From NCBI GenBank assembly GCA_037447655.1, contig JBBHKE010002950.1, positions 126,001 to 161,307 on the forward strand: a stretch of DNA of 35,307 bases, read 5' to 3'. Shown piece by piece: positions 9,159 through 19,604 of this stretch; within the stretch, counting starts at the first letter, position 1; each line of letters opens with the position of its first letter. This DNA comes from Zygnema cylindricum (lineage: Eukaryota > Streptophyta > Zygnematophyceae > Zygnematales > Zygnemataceae). The notes beneath the pieces were generated by a model, which ran no database searches, was not told where the DNA came from, and worked only from the letters and a program-made list of their open reading frames with translations. Made by a program: the position numbers and the translations under genes.

Positions 9159-9786
9159 TATTGAAAAGTAAGATTTAGTAAGTCTTAGAAATTTGAGTCT
9201 AAGACTTGGAATATTTTTGGAATACCAACTGTTCAATATTGACCAAATTTTGTATGGATTTTTTGTAGTATCTACGCGAATAGTTATCTTTAAGTAAATT
9301 AGTGTGTAGGGCCGCCAATGTATGTGGACGTGATAAGAATCACCCGGATTTTTAGGGTATAGATATTGTTAGTGGACAATTTTGATCCAAACACTTAGAT
9401 TTTTGTCAATAGGTTGTTTGGTGAACCCTGTACATACGTTTTAGATGTTTTCTAGATCTTTTGAGCATTAAGATCAATTTGGATTGATCAATTCGATACA
9501 GAATGTACATTCTACACAGTGTTTAAGGAAATGAGAGTACTTACTGCACTTTAAGGTGTTTTCTGTTCTATTGTCCTTATTTTTGCTGTGGTATATGTTT
9601 GTCTGGTTGTAAGACCTCTCTCACTTAAAGCTACATATCTTACAACATAGATCTAGTCAAATAGGTATCTCTCTTTGGGTTTGCTTCTGCTGCCATGTCT
9701 ACTAATGGCTCTGTTCCGACTGGTGCAAGTGTGACTGCTAGTGGGAGTGGAACACAGCCAAGTCAGAATGCCCATGACATGCAACA
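9159..9786 (+). mobile_element. Solo LTR I in CopA
   Basis: 628 bp inserted between two copies of GAGGC (9154-9158 and 9787-9791). Homology to CopA RT/RNaseH runs through GAGGC on both sides, so this is a real 5-bp target duplication. Ends are TATTG...CAACA, best read as the usual TGTTG...CAACA with one G-to-A change. There is no pol sequence inside. It holds a 10-bp inverted repeat (AAGTCTTAGA ... TCTAAGACTT, about 9178-9207). The last 92 bp form an open frame that starts at the ATG at 9695 (MSTNGSVPTGASV...). This could be the start of gag lying within the LTR. Alternatively it is a short non-autonomous element. Strand follows that ATG frame and the TG/CA ends do not settle it. Confidence 0.72.
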
Positions 9787-10340
9787 GAGGCAGCCTAGAG
9801 AGTCATAAGATATTTGGTGGGAACCAAAGATTTAAAGTTGCAGTTGGGAGGGGAGCACACTGACATCACTACTTGGAGTGATGTTAGTTATAGGGATGCA
9901 CCTTTGAGAAGATGCACTTCTGGGTATGTGTTGTATGTGGGGGGGGGTGCTTGCTGCTGGAGCAGCAAGCAACAAAAGGTGGTTGCTCAGTCCACTATGG
10001 AGGCTGAGTACATGGCTTCTTATTCTGCTGTGAAAAAGCTGATGTGGGTCAAGTCTTTATTACAAGAACTTGGATATATGAAAAATGGAGTGCATAAAGT
10101 GTTTTGTGATAATCAGGCTGCAATTGCAATTGCAGCCAATCCAAAACATCATTTTAAGGCTAAGTAGATGGATATAAGATTGAGTTTTATGAGGGAAAAA
10201 GTTGAAAACAAAATTGTGAATCTGGTGTATAGGGGTGATGGGGAAATGGTGGCTGATATGATGACAAAACCTGTGCCATCTCCTAAGTTAAAATACTATA
10301 GAGAAAAGTGTGGTTTAAAAGAGAAACTGAAATTAGACTA
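9787..10340 (+). pseudogene. CopA pol part 3: RNase H
   Basis: Ribonuclease H domain that ends the CopA polyprotein: RVIRYLVGTKDL, then TTWSDVSYRDAP, TSGYVLYVGGGACCWSSKQQ, STMEAEYMAS, FCDNQAAIAI and MTKPVPSPKLKYYREKCGL, ending KLKLD-stop at 10338-10340. The Asp, Glu and Asp expected at the active site are present. A stop (GCC TAG AGA) lies just after the insertion boundary and another at 10165 in AK-stop-MDIRLSF. Otherwise this is the best-preserved CopA stretch. Confidence 0.88.
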
Positions 10341-10341
10341 G

Positions 10342-10373
10342 AAAATAAGGGGAGTGTTGAAATCACTAGATTT
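10342..10373 (+). other. CopA polypurine tract and start of its 3' LTR
   Basis: AAAATAAGGGGAG (10342-10354) is the polypurine tract, matched by the same tract in CopE (complement of 27223-27236). TGTTGAAATCACTAGATTT begins at 10355 as the LTR start. It resembles the starts of solo LTR F (24348) and the partial LTR at 13711. Similarity to these fades after about 20 bases, so the rest of the 3' LTR is either divergent or displaced. Confidence 0.65.
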
Positions 10374-11184
10374 AGGGGAGGTATAAATAAGTACGAGAAC
10401 TGTAGAATGACCATAGACTAACTAAAGAGATAGAATACAAAATACCCTTTTTAAACATATGTACCGCGCTGGCCGTAATAAATTTGTGTTAAACATCGTA
10501 CGGAACAAATTCTTACACGTGGCATACCACGCTATATAAAGTCAATAATATAATATAGTATATTATAAAGTACTATTGTATGCATACTATATTTTTTAAA
10601 GTTTGTTGGTCTCGGGCCAATATATTTGGACCTTTGACCAGTCGATAACCAATAACTATCGGTATGGGTGTTATCGCAATAAATATTTTACCGATACATA
10701 ACACAAAAAAAGACATTGAGGCTAATAACAATTCACGGTCACAGTTTAAGGCAAACCGTACGTCCAGTACAAAACACTACGTTAACATACGGACAAACTT
10801 ATTGTTTCGATAACTATTTTTTCTCATTATAAATATAAATTTATTCTTTTATATAAGATTTACAATTTTACACAAATTGCTTCTTGTTTATTCAATATTC
10901 GTAAAATATGAATTACATGAGGGGTTCACCTAATTTGTACTTCGTAGGACTTGCGCTCGAAGCTTGCCGTCCGTCCTACATTTTTTTGGCCTTCCGTATG
11001 ATTCTGTCTGTACTATTCGTCATTTTGTACTTTAAGCGACAAACAATATCAAAACACTTTAGTTAGGCAAAATTCGACATATTCGAATTTCATAGGATGG
11101 TTGTTACAGTATATTTTGTCTGGTAGCGTACATATTGTACATTACAGAACAATCTTGTATTGTCTTGTATTGTACTGTAGAGCT
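10374..11184. other. AT-rich non-coding region
   Basis: No credible coding frame. Contains short local palindromes in an AT-rich setting (around 10545-10575, TAATATAGTATATTA). Part of it may be a diverged CopA 3' LTR, but no LTR end was recognised. Confidence 0.5.
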
Positions 11185-11309
11185 TGACCCGGTTTGGTTC
11201 GGTTCATTTTGGTTCGGTTCGGTATCGAACCAAACAAAACTGTATGAAAAAGGTTTGGGTGTTAGGAACCAAACCATACCATTAGTTTTTGCCGAACCAA
11301 ACAGGTCAA
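11185..11309. repeat. Small foldback element rich in GGTTCGG
   Basis: Inverted arms TTGACCCGGTTTGGTTCGG (11185-11203) and CCGAACCAAACAGGTCAA (11292-11309) pair with a single-base gap. A second pair lies inside: GGTTCGGTTCGGTATCGAACC with a centre near 11223. A short hairpin-forming repeat of this sort is compatible with a MITE-like remnant. No target duplication was identified. Confidence 0.5.
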
Positions 11310-12274
11310 ACTGTCAAACCAATTAAAAATTCTAAGAAATAAGCTAAATGCCAAGAAATCCTAGAAAATTAATTATATCAAATACATCGTAATGCATTTT
11401 ATTAATATCATGTCAATTTTTGAGTTGTGTATCGTAATTTTATTTTTCAAGCTATACGCTACGCGATACACCGTAAAATTTAGCTATTTAAAGTACAAAT
11501 TGTGAAGCGTTACGTTGAACTTAGACGCAAATTAACGAACGACGTGATACAGAAATTAACTCGCACGAAACGAAAAAAACTCCGTACACAATAAGAAAAC
11601 GGACGCGCGTAAAATATCGACGAAACTAAATGAAAAATATGCGCGTAGTCACGAGCAACCAAATCAAGCCACACTATTTACGATTTTTGATTAAATTTTA
11701 ATTTTGCGGCTAAGTTAAATGCCAGCATGTGCTCTGACAGTGGAGCTCAAGTAAAGTGAGAAAGTACCTGCGCGCACCAATTTATTTACATGTGATTGCC
11801 GCAGTTTTGTAACTGTAAACTTTGGCCAGTCGCAAGACTAATTGTTTTTTTTTTATGACGGTCGACGTTCGCAAGTGCGACAATTTTTTTAACCGGTTGT
11901 TACAATATCTCGCAAGTTAAAGTTGTTCGACGGATTGACGGTCAAATCTAAACTCAACGGTACATAGCTTGTACTTATCTGTACACCACAAATTGTAATT
12001 AGAGTAAAGAAATAAAAAGAGTAAAAAAATGAGAAAATAATTAGAGTTATTAACTCTAATTTGTGTAATCATTTTTCTTCATAATCAAATTTTACTATAA
12101 TTTACCAATAACTCTAATTTGGGTTTATTTCCATACTAATTATCCGCGATGATATCTTTAGTGTAAATTAGTTACACCGCGAATCGTTATTAGCGTAGAA
12201 GTTTTTTTAGAGTATAAAATTAATTACCATTATTAACGCCAATTGGGAATTTGAAATTTTTCAAAGAAATCATT
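11310..12274. other. AT-rich non-coding region
   Basis: No supported gene. At 12170-12196 lies the reverse complement of a motif ACGCTAATAACGATT(C/T)GC that recurs at about 12369-12390 and 12702-12718 (plus) and 12915-12938 (minus). This indicates that repeated short elements extend leftward from the inverted-repeat element. Confidence 0.45.
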
Positions 12275-13029
12275 TACTCTAATTAGAAATTACGGTTTTT
12301 TTAAATAGTATGGATAACTTTATTTGAGAATTTGGGAAAAAAATGGGGGAACCGAATTAGCAATTAATACGCTAATAACGATTTGCAGTGTACACGTACA
12401 TTATTTGACAAAATATAAAGTTTCACGTCATTATGACGTTTGCACTACGCAGTTTGTGAAAACGCAGTTACATGATAACAACCTGTATTAAATCATTTTA
12501 TATACTTTTTTAGTTGATAAAGTACAATTTTACACGGCCAAACACCGACCATACGCCACACTATTTAAAATGACACTATATTAGAGTTGTTAACGTTGAT
12601 TCAAAAAGTAGCGTAAATAATGTAAAAAATAATTTAGAATTATGTACTCTATTTAGGGTGATATAGTCAAAATTTGAGGGTGACGAAATAAGCGTACATA
12701 ACGCTAATTACGATTCACGATGTACTTCAAATGTATAATTTTTGACAAGCTGACGCAACTCTTTGTGCGCAACAAAAGTTGTCCTTGCGATTAGCAATTC
12801 TTTAATTCAAACCTCATGTAATACCTCATTTTCACGCGAAGGAAATATATATTTTAGGCGCTACTGTACTGTATAGTACAGTACAATACAGTATAGTAGA
12901 ATACAGTACAATATGCAGCAAATTGTTATTAACTTATTGAATGCCAATTTGGTTCCCCCAAATTTTTGCCAAATTCTCAAATAGAATTATCCATACTAAT
13001 TCAAAAAAACCCTAATTTCTAATTAGGGT
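12275..13029. repeat. Inverted-repeat (MITE-like) element, arms about 115 bp
   Basis: Left arm 12275-12390 and right arm 12915-13029 are imperfect inverted copies. They share CTAATTAGAAATTA, TTTTTTT(G)AA, TAGTATGGATAA, ATTTGAGAATTTGG, GGGGGAACC and TAATAAC(G/A)ATTTGC in matching order. The spacer of about 525 bp is AT-rich without coding potential and contains a perfect 9-bp hairpin (12862-12870 with 12875-12883). The structure is seen directly. Assignment to a transposon family is not possible from sequence alone. Confidence 0.55.
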
Positions 13030-13710
13030 CACGTTCCATCAGTCGAACAGTGAGATAATTTACAAAAATCCACGACTATCCGTACCAAACCCTACCGCTT
13101 ATTTTGTTTTTATGCACGAACCAACGTTACACAGAATCTTGCCAATACTCTCCAAAGATCTGGGAGGTAACACTAACCGTTGGATATCCATCCGCGAGGC
13201 GTTCGCTTCATTTTTCTCTATAGCTGCGAATGTACCTCAAGGAAGGGGGCTGGCAGATACACAAAAAAATTAGCCGCGACTTGCTGAGCGATTAAGCTAC
13301 GTGTTATGATTGACAACCAACAAAAAAACACAAAATTTGATTATGGTATGTACCTTTCAAAAATAAATGAAAATAAAACAATAATCTCAAAGCTATCTTT
13401 CGTCGCTGTGTTTCTAGCAAGGCTATTTCATCATACTATTTCCGGAAAAGGATTCTCGTCATGTTTGAAAACAAAATCCTTAAAAAATGAGCTGGCATAA
13501 ACAAACTAGCGTTTGCAAAATGTACAAAAGTTATGTCTTATTATGATTTGGCACACATGTACATGGTATGTAAGTGAAGATTCGAAGTGAAATTTGTCGG
13601 TGTGAAGATTTTTAAGAGATTTTGAATATCTTGTCAAAACCGACGTGGCGCCACTCAATGTATATCACCTGGTTTACAAACTCTTGGTGATGGAACATCG
13701 ACTTAATTAA
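13030..13710. other. Non-coding or unrecognised region left of the partial LTR
   Basis: Less AT-rich than the preceding 1 kb in places. A 64-codon open frame at 13306-13500 has no recognisable domain and is probably chance. The complement of about 13650-13705 contains a short frame including YIEW that could be a far remnant of the FAR1-like gene at the right edge, but this is weak. Confidence 0.35.
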
Positions 13711-14208
13711 TGTTGAAATTAATAGATTTCTAGAGTATTTTCTAAGTAAAAATATATTGGTAAAAATGGAAAAAAAAAGTACGGAGAGCCTGCCTCCACC
13801 TCCTCTCTTTAGCCCCCATACTTGTTGTAGTCACTAAAGGATAGAGAGGATGGTTGAACCATGGCTGCCTTAGTTTAACAGGCGGTAATTTTAGTAGGAT
13901 ACTAAATAGATACCTGATAGAGCCAAGACTTGATCCCGGTACCTGTCGTATGTCAAGTTAGCAGGTAACTGTCGCTTTATCCTATTAGACTAGGACCAAT
14001 GCTAAATGCTATAGGGTATGATAGATATATATTTATTTAGGAGTAAACAAATTCATTTAACTGAAACTTTATACGACATACATAGATACAATTTTGTAAA
14101 AGTACAAAGTATTATAATTTTTTGAAACGGATACCACACAAGTATTTATGACGGCTAAGATTGCGTTTTGGTTCATATCCGACGGCAGAAATCATTTCCG
14201 AGATCCCG
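13711..14208 (+). repeat. Partial plus-strand LTR (F/H family) cut by the CopC LTR
   Basis: Starts TGTTGAAATT and follows the same course as solo LTRs F and H: a region with CCCCATACTTGTTGTAGTCACT, then CCATGGCTGCC, a tRNA-like antisense block (13927-13991), and a region ending TTTCCGAGATCCCG at 14208, where the CopC 3' LTR begins. The expected right half is not present on the other side of the array. The five bases before it are ATTAA (13706-13710). The base at 14208 marks either the insertion site of the CopC/CopG array or a recombination joint. Confidence 0.75.
13927..13991 (-). other. tRNA-like block in LTR (antisense)
   Basis: On the minus strand an A-box-like TAGTCTAATAGG, which fits the consensus TRGYNNARNNGG, followed by ATAAAGCG, lies about 50 bases before a B-box-like GGGATCAAGTC (complement of 13927-13937). 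The whole resembles a decayed tRNA. The same kind of block lies in the same antisense position in the LTRs at 14966-15050, 20360-20440, 24551-24602, 25675-25740, 26935-27000 and 32335-32405. Function unknown. Confidence 0.45.
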
Positions 14209-15254
14209 TGCAACTCTGAGACCTCCATAGGACCTTAGAGTAGGCAGCTCACACAAAGCCTATAGGATAACTCTGACCCCTTTGTCTTTGAGCAAAAATA
14301 ACCGCCACCCTGGCAAACAAAAACTCTAACCACCTTCACTGTTGTGAAAGGAAGACTCACCTGAGTCGATAGAAAAAAGAATCTCTGAATTTGCTCCCAT
14401 GAGCAGTAAGTTATCGAGGGTCAAAGTTGACCATTTGTACAGAAGCTCTCTGGGAGAGAGGGTCCTATCTACCAAAATTTTCTAAGTCCTATCTCTCTCT
14501 AAAACTCTATCTGCTGGCGTACGACACCAATCATATTATTGTACCATACATAAAAGTCTAACTGCCGGTGTACTTTATATACGAAGATTGTACGAAATGA
14601 CCAAAATGTCGACATGTGTCTTTTTTGGATTTTGTCCATAATCCCTAAAGATGCCGAAATCGAATGTCGTAGTGCCACGTGTCATCTGATGTGGGGGTGA
14701 CCATAAACCGCCAAAATCTTCTTTCGTGATCTCGGCATTCTTTCCGGTCGTCTGATTGAATGTCGATTTCAATCGTAGCCGTCATAAATAACTGCGATGT
14801 ATTTGTTTTGCTATCGAAACAAAAATGCGGTACTTATTTATTCTTTGTACTCCTTATCCGTACTTTTTATAACTGATTCTATGTATCCCGTATATAGTTA
14901 GCGTTAAATGAAGTAGCCTATATGTTAACGTTTATATATTTATTACACTCTATATCGTCTACCACTAATCCTAGACTAAATGGATGAGGCTACCGGCTAC
15001 CGGCGGCATTTCTTATCCGTAGGTACTTGGATCAAATCCTCTGGGCAACAATTTTCCTTTTAGTAAATCAACTACTCAACTACCTCATAAATCTCTGGAT
15101 AGCAAAGGCAGCCATGGCACTAGCTTCCTCTCGAACTTATCAGTGACTACAATGTGAGAGTTGGAGAGAGAAGTTAGAGACAGACTACCTCGACTTCTTT
15201 TTCTGCACTTTATTTTAGACCTAGAAAATACTAAGAGAACCATCATTTTCTACA
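14209..15254 (-). repeat. CopC 3' LTR
   Basis: 1046 bp. It contains a G-box GCCACGTGTC (14674-14683) and an inverted repeat TTTGTTTTG-CTAT-CGAAACAAA (14802-14823). The tRNA-like block has an A-box-like TAGACTAAATGG at 14972-14983 and a B-box-like GGATCAAATCC at 15029-15039. The final part resembles the fragment at 558-805 in CopA. Confidence 0.9.
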
Positions 15255-15267
15255 CTCCTTTTATTTT

Positions 15268-16826
15268 CTAGTCACTCTTTAATTTCACACCACACTTCTC
15301 CTTGTAGAAAATTAGCTTAGGGGAAGGCACAGGTTTGGTCATCATATCTCCTACCATCTCGCTATCTGGTCGGTACTCTAAACTGATTATTTTGTTTTCT
15401 ACTTTCTTTCTAACAAAGCTGAGTCTAATGTCCATGTGTTTGGCTTCAAAGTGATGTTTAGGATTGGCAAAAATAACGATTGCTGCCTGATTATCACTAA
15501 TTGTTTTTTGCACACCACTCTTAAGGTGACCAAGCTCACCAAGCAAAGACTTCACCCACATCAATTATTTTACAGCACAGCAAGAGGCCATATACTTAGC
15601 CTCCATGGTGGATTGAGCAATAACCTTTTGGTGTTTGTTACTCCAACAACAATCCCCATCACCCACATATAATATATATCCTGAAGGACATCTCCTCATT
15701 GGAGCATCACCATAACAGGCATCACTCTAAGTAGTGATGTCAGTATTCCCCCCACCCAAATGCAGCCATAGATCCCTAGATCCTATCAAATATTTAAGGA
15801 CTCTCTAAGCTGCCTCCCAATCCTTCTTAATGGGAGCATTTAAACTTATACTCAGCACTCCTACAGCTGCAGCTAAATCCGGCCAGGTATAATTCATAAA
15901 ATAGATTAGGCTTCCCACTTTTTGCTTTTAACGAATAGTCTTCAACTTGTGTTCTTCAGGACTTAATTCCTCGTCTAAGACTATGACTCCTTCTTCCTCA
16001 CTCCCTTCACTTCCCTTCTTTAACTCCATTAGAGTTGTACAACTATTAGCTTTACCCATCTGAAATTTTTCCAGCATGTTCCCTATTGCTTCCTTTAGAG
16101 TCAATCTTATAATCTTTCTTTCTCAGTCTCTTTCTACTTAAATTCCCAAAATATATTTTGCTTCCCCCATATCCGTTATTTCAAATCACCCTTTGAGATC
16201 GGTTTTGAGTTTATTAATTTTTTCTATTGATTTACTTAAAACTAGCAAATCATCAACATAAATTGCAATAAATATAACACCTTCCTCATCTTCAAAAACA
16301 TAGATTGAGTGATCTGAGCTGATCCGGATGTATCTTAGACCGATAAGAAACTCATCAAGCTTCTTATTCCATTGTCGAGGGGCCTATTTGAAGCCATGAA
16401 GAGATTTAATCAGCCGACATACCTTACTCTCCTCTCTTTCCTCCACAAATCCTTCGGGTTGTTGCATGAAGATCTCCTCTTCCAATTCTCCATGCAAAAA
16501 GGCTGTCTTGATGTCCATCTGATGCACCTCCATGTCTTGCGTTGTTGCCAAACTGAGAAGTATGCGGACGGAGGGAAATCTGACGACCAGGGCAAAGGTA
16601 ACCTCGTAGTCGATTCCCTCTTTCTGTGTAAATCCTTTTGCCACTAATCGGGATTTTTTACACTCAATGGTGTATCCGGGTTCAGTTTTAATTTGAAAAT
16701 CCGCTTACAACCGATTGGTTTTCGGTTAGGTGGATAGTCCACCAGCTCCCTAAAATCGGCTGCCATAATTGATGCCATCTCCTCACTGATGGCTGTCTTC
16801 CACCGGTTTGTTTCTGGACAAGTCAT
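15268..16826 (-). pseudogene. CopC reverse transcriptase and RNase H remnant
   Basis: From high to low coordinates: RT start (FRELVDYPPNRKPIGCKRIFKLKL near 16700-16770), MAKGFTQKEGIDYEVTFALVV, MDIKTAFLHGELEEEIFM (about 16500), YVDD region near 16258, ILGIQ region near 16145, then RNase H with ISDNQAAIVI and MTKPVPSPKLIF, ending KLKSD-stop at 15268. Frames are interrupted many times, for example around 16660, 16125 and 15565. The terminal stop, polypurine tract and LTR start follow the same pattern as in CopA and CopE. Non-functional. Confidence 0.85.
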
Positions 16827-17265
16827 CGCCTCTCCATATGTTTGAGGTTCATCTTGATGAGATAGTTTTGTTACCTTGTTATTAACCTATTTTTCTTGCA
16901 ATATTTCGTTACTTCTCCTTCCCCCCCACAAAATCTGTGGCTGGAATAGATGGTTCTCGTGGGCTCTTTCGAACAATCTCAGCTTCTCTGCTATCCCTTG
17001 ATTCTGAATCAATTTCCACCACGTCTTCCACTTCGGGTAGAGTTGTCACTGGAGTTTACACAGCCGAGTCCTTTTCAGTCTGATTTTTACCTGCAAGAAT
17101 GTCATCGTCTTTAAAAATTGGATAGTTAGGAAGCTCAAAGTCATCGGATTTTTCTGACACAAATCTGATTTTTACTAACTTTGTATATTTGAAGGGATCC
17201 ACAGACTTTCCTTCATCTATAACTACTAGATGCTTTATTAAGATTATATGTTCCCTTTTGAGATC

Positions 17266-17853
17266 TTAAACTCTATATCCTTTAACATCCTCATCATATC
17301 CTAATAAATATCCCGGTTTTTGTTTAGGATCTAGTTTCGAATTAGACCGATCTGTATCTAGACTGAATATTTGACTGCCGAAAACCTTTAAGTGAGATAT
17401 GTCTGGTTTTCGGCCGGTCCATCTCTTAGAAGGTGTTTGATCTTTTATAGATGAGGTAAAAACTCTATTTTTGAGGTAATTAACACAGTTCGTTGCTTCT
17501 GCCCAAAACCTTTTTCTTATCTTCTTATCTGACAACATACTTCTAGCACTATCACTTTGTGTCCTATTTAATTGTTCAACTAACCCATTGTGTTCTGGAT
17601 TTTCTGGAATTGACTTTTGGTGTTGAACTCCACCTTCCCTCAAAAAATCCTCAAACTGGTTAGAAGTATACTCTCCACCATTCTCACTCCTTACTCTCTT
17701 GATTGGAGTTTCATGGAGTTTTTCGCTCCATGCTATATATTGTCTAAAACAATCATGAGCTTCTGACTTGTTTTTAAAAAAGTACACCCTGGAATACCGA
17801 GACCAATCGTTAGTGATAGTCATCATAAATCTCTTCCCCCCCAGTGAGGGCAC
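17266..17853 (-). pseudogene. CopC integrase core
   Basis: About 195 open codons of the integrase catalytic core and the region after it: KRFMMTITNDWSRYSRVYF, PIKRVRSENGGEYTSNQF, EHNGLVEQLNRTQ, then FWAEATNCVNYLKNRVF and PDISHLKVFGSQIF. The second catalytic Asp, kept as RSDNGGEY in CopE and CopB, is Glu here. The NGVAER motif is NGLVEQ. The enzyme would be inactive even without the flanking stops. Confidence 0.87.
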
Positions 17854-18199
17854 TTTGGCCAGTCCCCAAATATATGTGTACTAAATCTAGAATTTTTTCT
17901 CCCTTATAGGTGGCTGTTTTGGGAAAGGGTAATCTGTGTGCTTTACCTTGTGCACATCCACTACAATCACTTAGATTATCACTCTTACTGAACTAAATCC
18001 CTTCCACTACTCCCATCTTTTTTATCTCTTTTAGCTTATCTAGATTCACATGCCCAAGCCTCCTATGCCACATCATAATATCATGAACACCAACATAATA
18101 AAGTTTCTTCTTTTCATTGCTTAAAATCAGCCTAAACATCTCTTGGCTATCTTTTTCAGCAATGAAATAGATTTCCTCCTCAAAACTCGCAGTAAAGAC
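17854..18199 (-). pseudogene. CopC GAG-pre-integrase zinc-binding region
   Basis: Complement reads MFRLILSNEKKKLYYVGVHDIMMWHRRLGHVNLDKL ... CSGCAQGKAH in broken frames, matching CopE 29900-30111. It supplies the HHCC zinc-binding part that precedes the integrase core. Stops near 17880, 17995 and 18200 break it. Confidence 0.75.
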
Positions 18200-18846
18200 T
18201 CATTTCCTAGTGGAAGTATCCAAACCCTTATCATCTAATATAGACGTAGAGATGAGGTTTGTGTTCAGCTCCGGAATAAACAATACATCGGAGAATGTAA
18301 CTATGTATGTCTTTCCTTCTACTAACACTTTCAGATCTACCGATCCTACAAGAGTAGTAGTGACTATCCTCCCATCCTTGTACTCTATCTCTACGGTAGG
18401 AATCTTTCTTATCTTAGTGAACACGTGTTTATCTTTACACATGTGCATGTAGGCACCTGAATCTTTGATCCAACCTGCGTCACGTTTCAATCCACCCAAA
18501 GCACATTTATGCTTTCGTGAAATTTCTACCTCAATTGTTACTTCCAACTCCTCATCTAATAAGAGCTCATCGTCCTCGTCTTCAGATTCCACCTCATGTA
18601 CTTGTGTCACAAGGGCCTTTTTCTTTCCTCTCCAGGTTCCACTAGTCTGCCCCTCCTTTAACCGAAGCTCTGTTAGCTTAGTGCACTCTGCTATATAGTG
18701 CCCTGGTTTATTACAGAAATGACATAAACCCTTAAGAGCCCTTGGTCCGAACTCGTCGGTCTGATTTTTTTTTGCTCCCCCCCTCTGTAATTTCTGACTT
18801 GTCTCCGAGAATCCTTGTTCCTCCAATCGATCCTAGCTGCCAAGGC
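18200..18846 (-). pseudogene. CopC gag zinc knuckle and protease
   Basis: Open run of about 208 codons. It holds the CCHC knuckle CHFCNKPGHYIAEC, complete, near complement 18685-18730. A Lys-rich then acidic spacer follows (EVESEDEDDELLLDEELEV). The aspartic protease motif WIKDSGAYMHMC has the DSG triad kept (about 18440-18475), then FSDVLFIPELNTNLISTSILDD. It ends at a stop at 18200 and is separated from the upstream gag by a frame break and stop at about 18830-18850. Confidence 0.85.
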
Positions 18847-19600
18847 TTACCCACTCTTTCCTCCCCTTCGGATCTTAATTGTATTCTCCTGAAAGAGAAT
18901 CATTCCTACCAATGAGTTCAATATCCACCTTGAGTCCGGCAAGTCCATCACACGGTTGGCTATGTACTCGAACTCATCGGGTAACTTCATCAGTAGATAG
19001 TTAACCTTTTCTTTTTCACTAAAGTCTTTTCCAACACTCTCTAGCTCAATGAAAAGTATAGCAAGCTCATTGCAAAAATCCAACATCTTCCCCCCTTTGT
19101 ATACATACTCCTTAACTTTCTGATCAGCCAACTGTGGTTGCTCAAATCGTACCACTTCGGTACATCTCTATGAGAGCCATCCAAAGATCGGATGCCTTTT
19201 CTACCTGCAAATGAGGACATGCAAGTCCTTGAGTAAGATGGTGACGGAGGAAGTGCTTTGCCGCCATATTGTTGAAGTTCGAGGCATCACTATCATTCTG
19301 CTCGTTCCTCGAAATACGTGACATGAATGCCGAACTAGTTGCTATAAGTGTGGTTGTCTCCTTCTCCTTTCCTTTGTCCACCACCTCTCTTTCCTTTGTC
19401 TCGTCTGTTGAAGATGGATCTGGATCTCTACTGAATCTGCCTCCTGTAAACCCTTGAGGTATCCCAAGACTGGATGGACGCCTCACCCGTCCCCTCACTA
19501 TTACCCAAAACCGTTTCTCACATAGAGCTCTTGTCATCATACTTTCCCAGTATATGAAGCCAGCTCCATTGAATATGGGCACCCTAGATGGTGGACCCAT
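18847..19600 (-). pseudogene. CopC gag, N-terminal part
   Basis: Gag starts with MGPPSRVPIFNGAGFIYWESMM. The Met at 19600 lies in the tRNA-complementary site; an in-frame Met at 19624 lies within the LTR (MEVSELHV before it). Sequence runs through ASDLWMALIEMYRSGTI to 19142, where a one-base frameshift shifts it to QPQLADQKVKEYVYKGGKMLDFCNEL and EFEYIANRVMDLPDSRW. It ends in the basic IRRGGKSG segment. This is the structural protein of the particle in intact relatives. Confidence 0.85.
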
Positions 19601-19603
19601 AAC
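19590..19603 (-). other. CopC half-tRNA-iMet primer-binding site
   Basis: Sense GTTATGGGTCCACC begins one base after the LTR end TGCA. It is complementary, with one mismatch, to the anticodon arm of plant initiator tRNA-Met. It overlaps the in-frame gag ATG at 19600. Confidence 0.7.
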
Positions 19604-19604
19604 G

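Noticed and set aside
11135-11326. 63-codon open frame
   Set aside because: It is produced by the GGTTCGG foldback repeat (repeated WFGSF/FGSV residues) and does not look like a protein.
13306-13500. 64-codon open frame in the gene-free region
   Set aside because: No domain, low-complexity Lys/Asn-rich composition typical of AT-rich DNA, no repeat copy or supporting signal.
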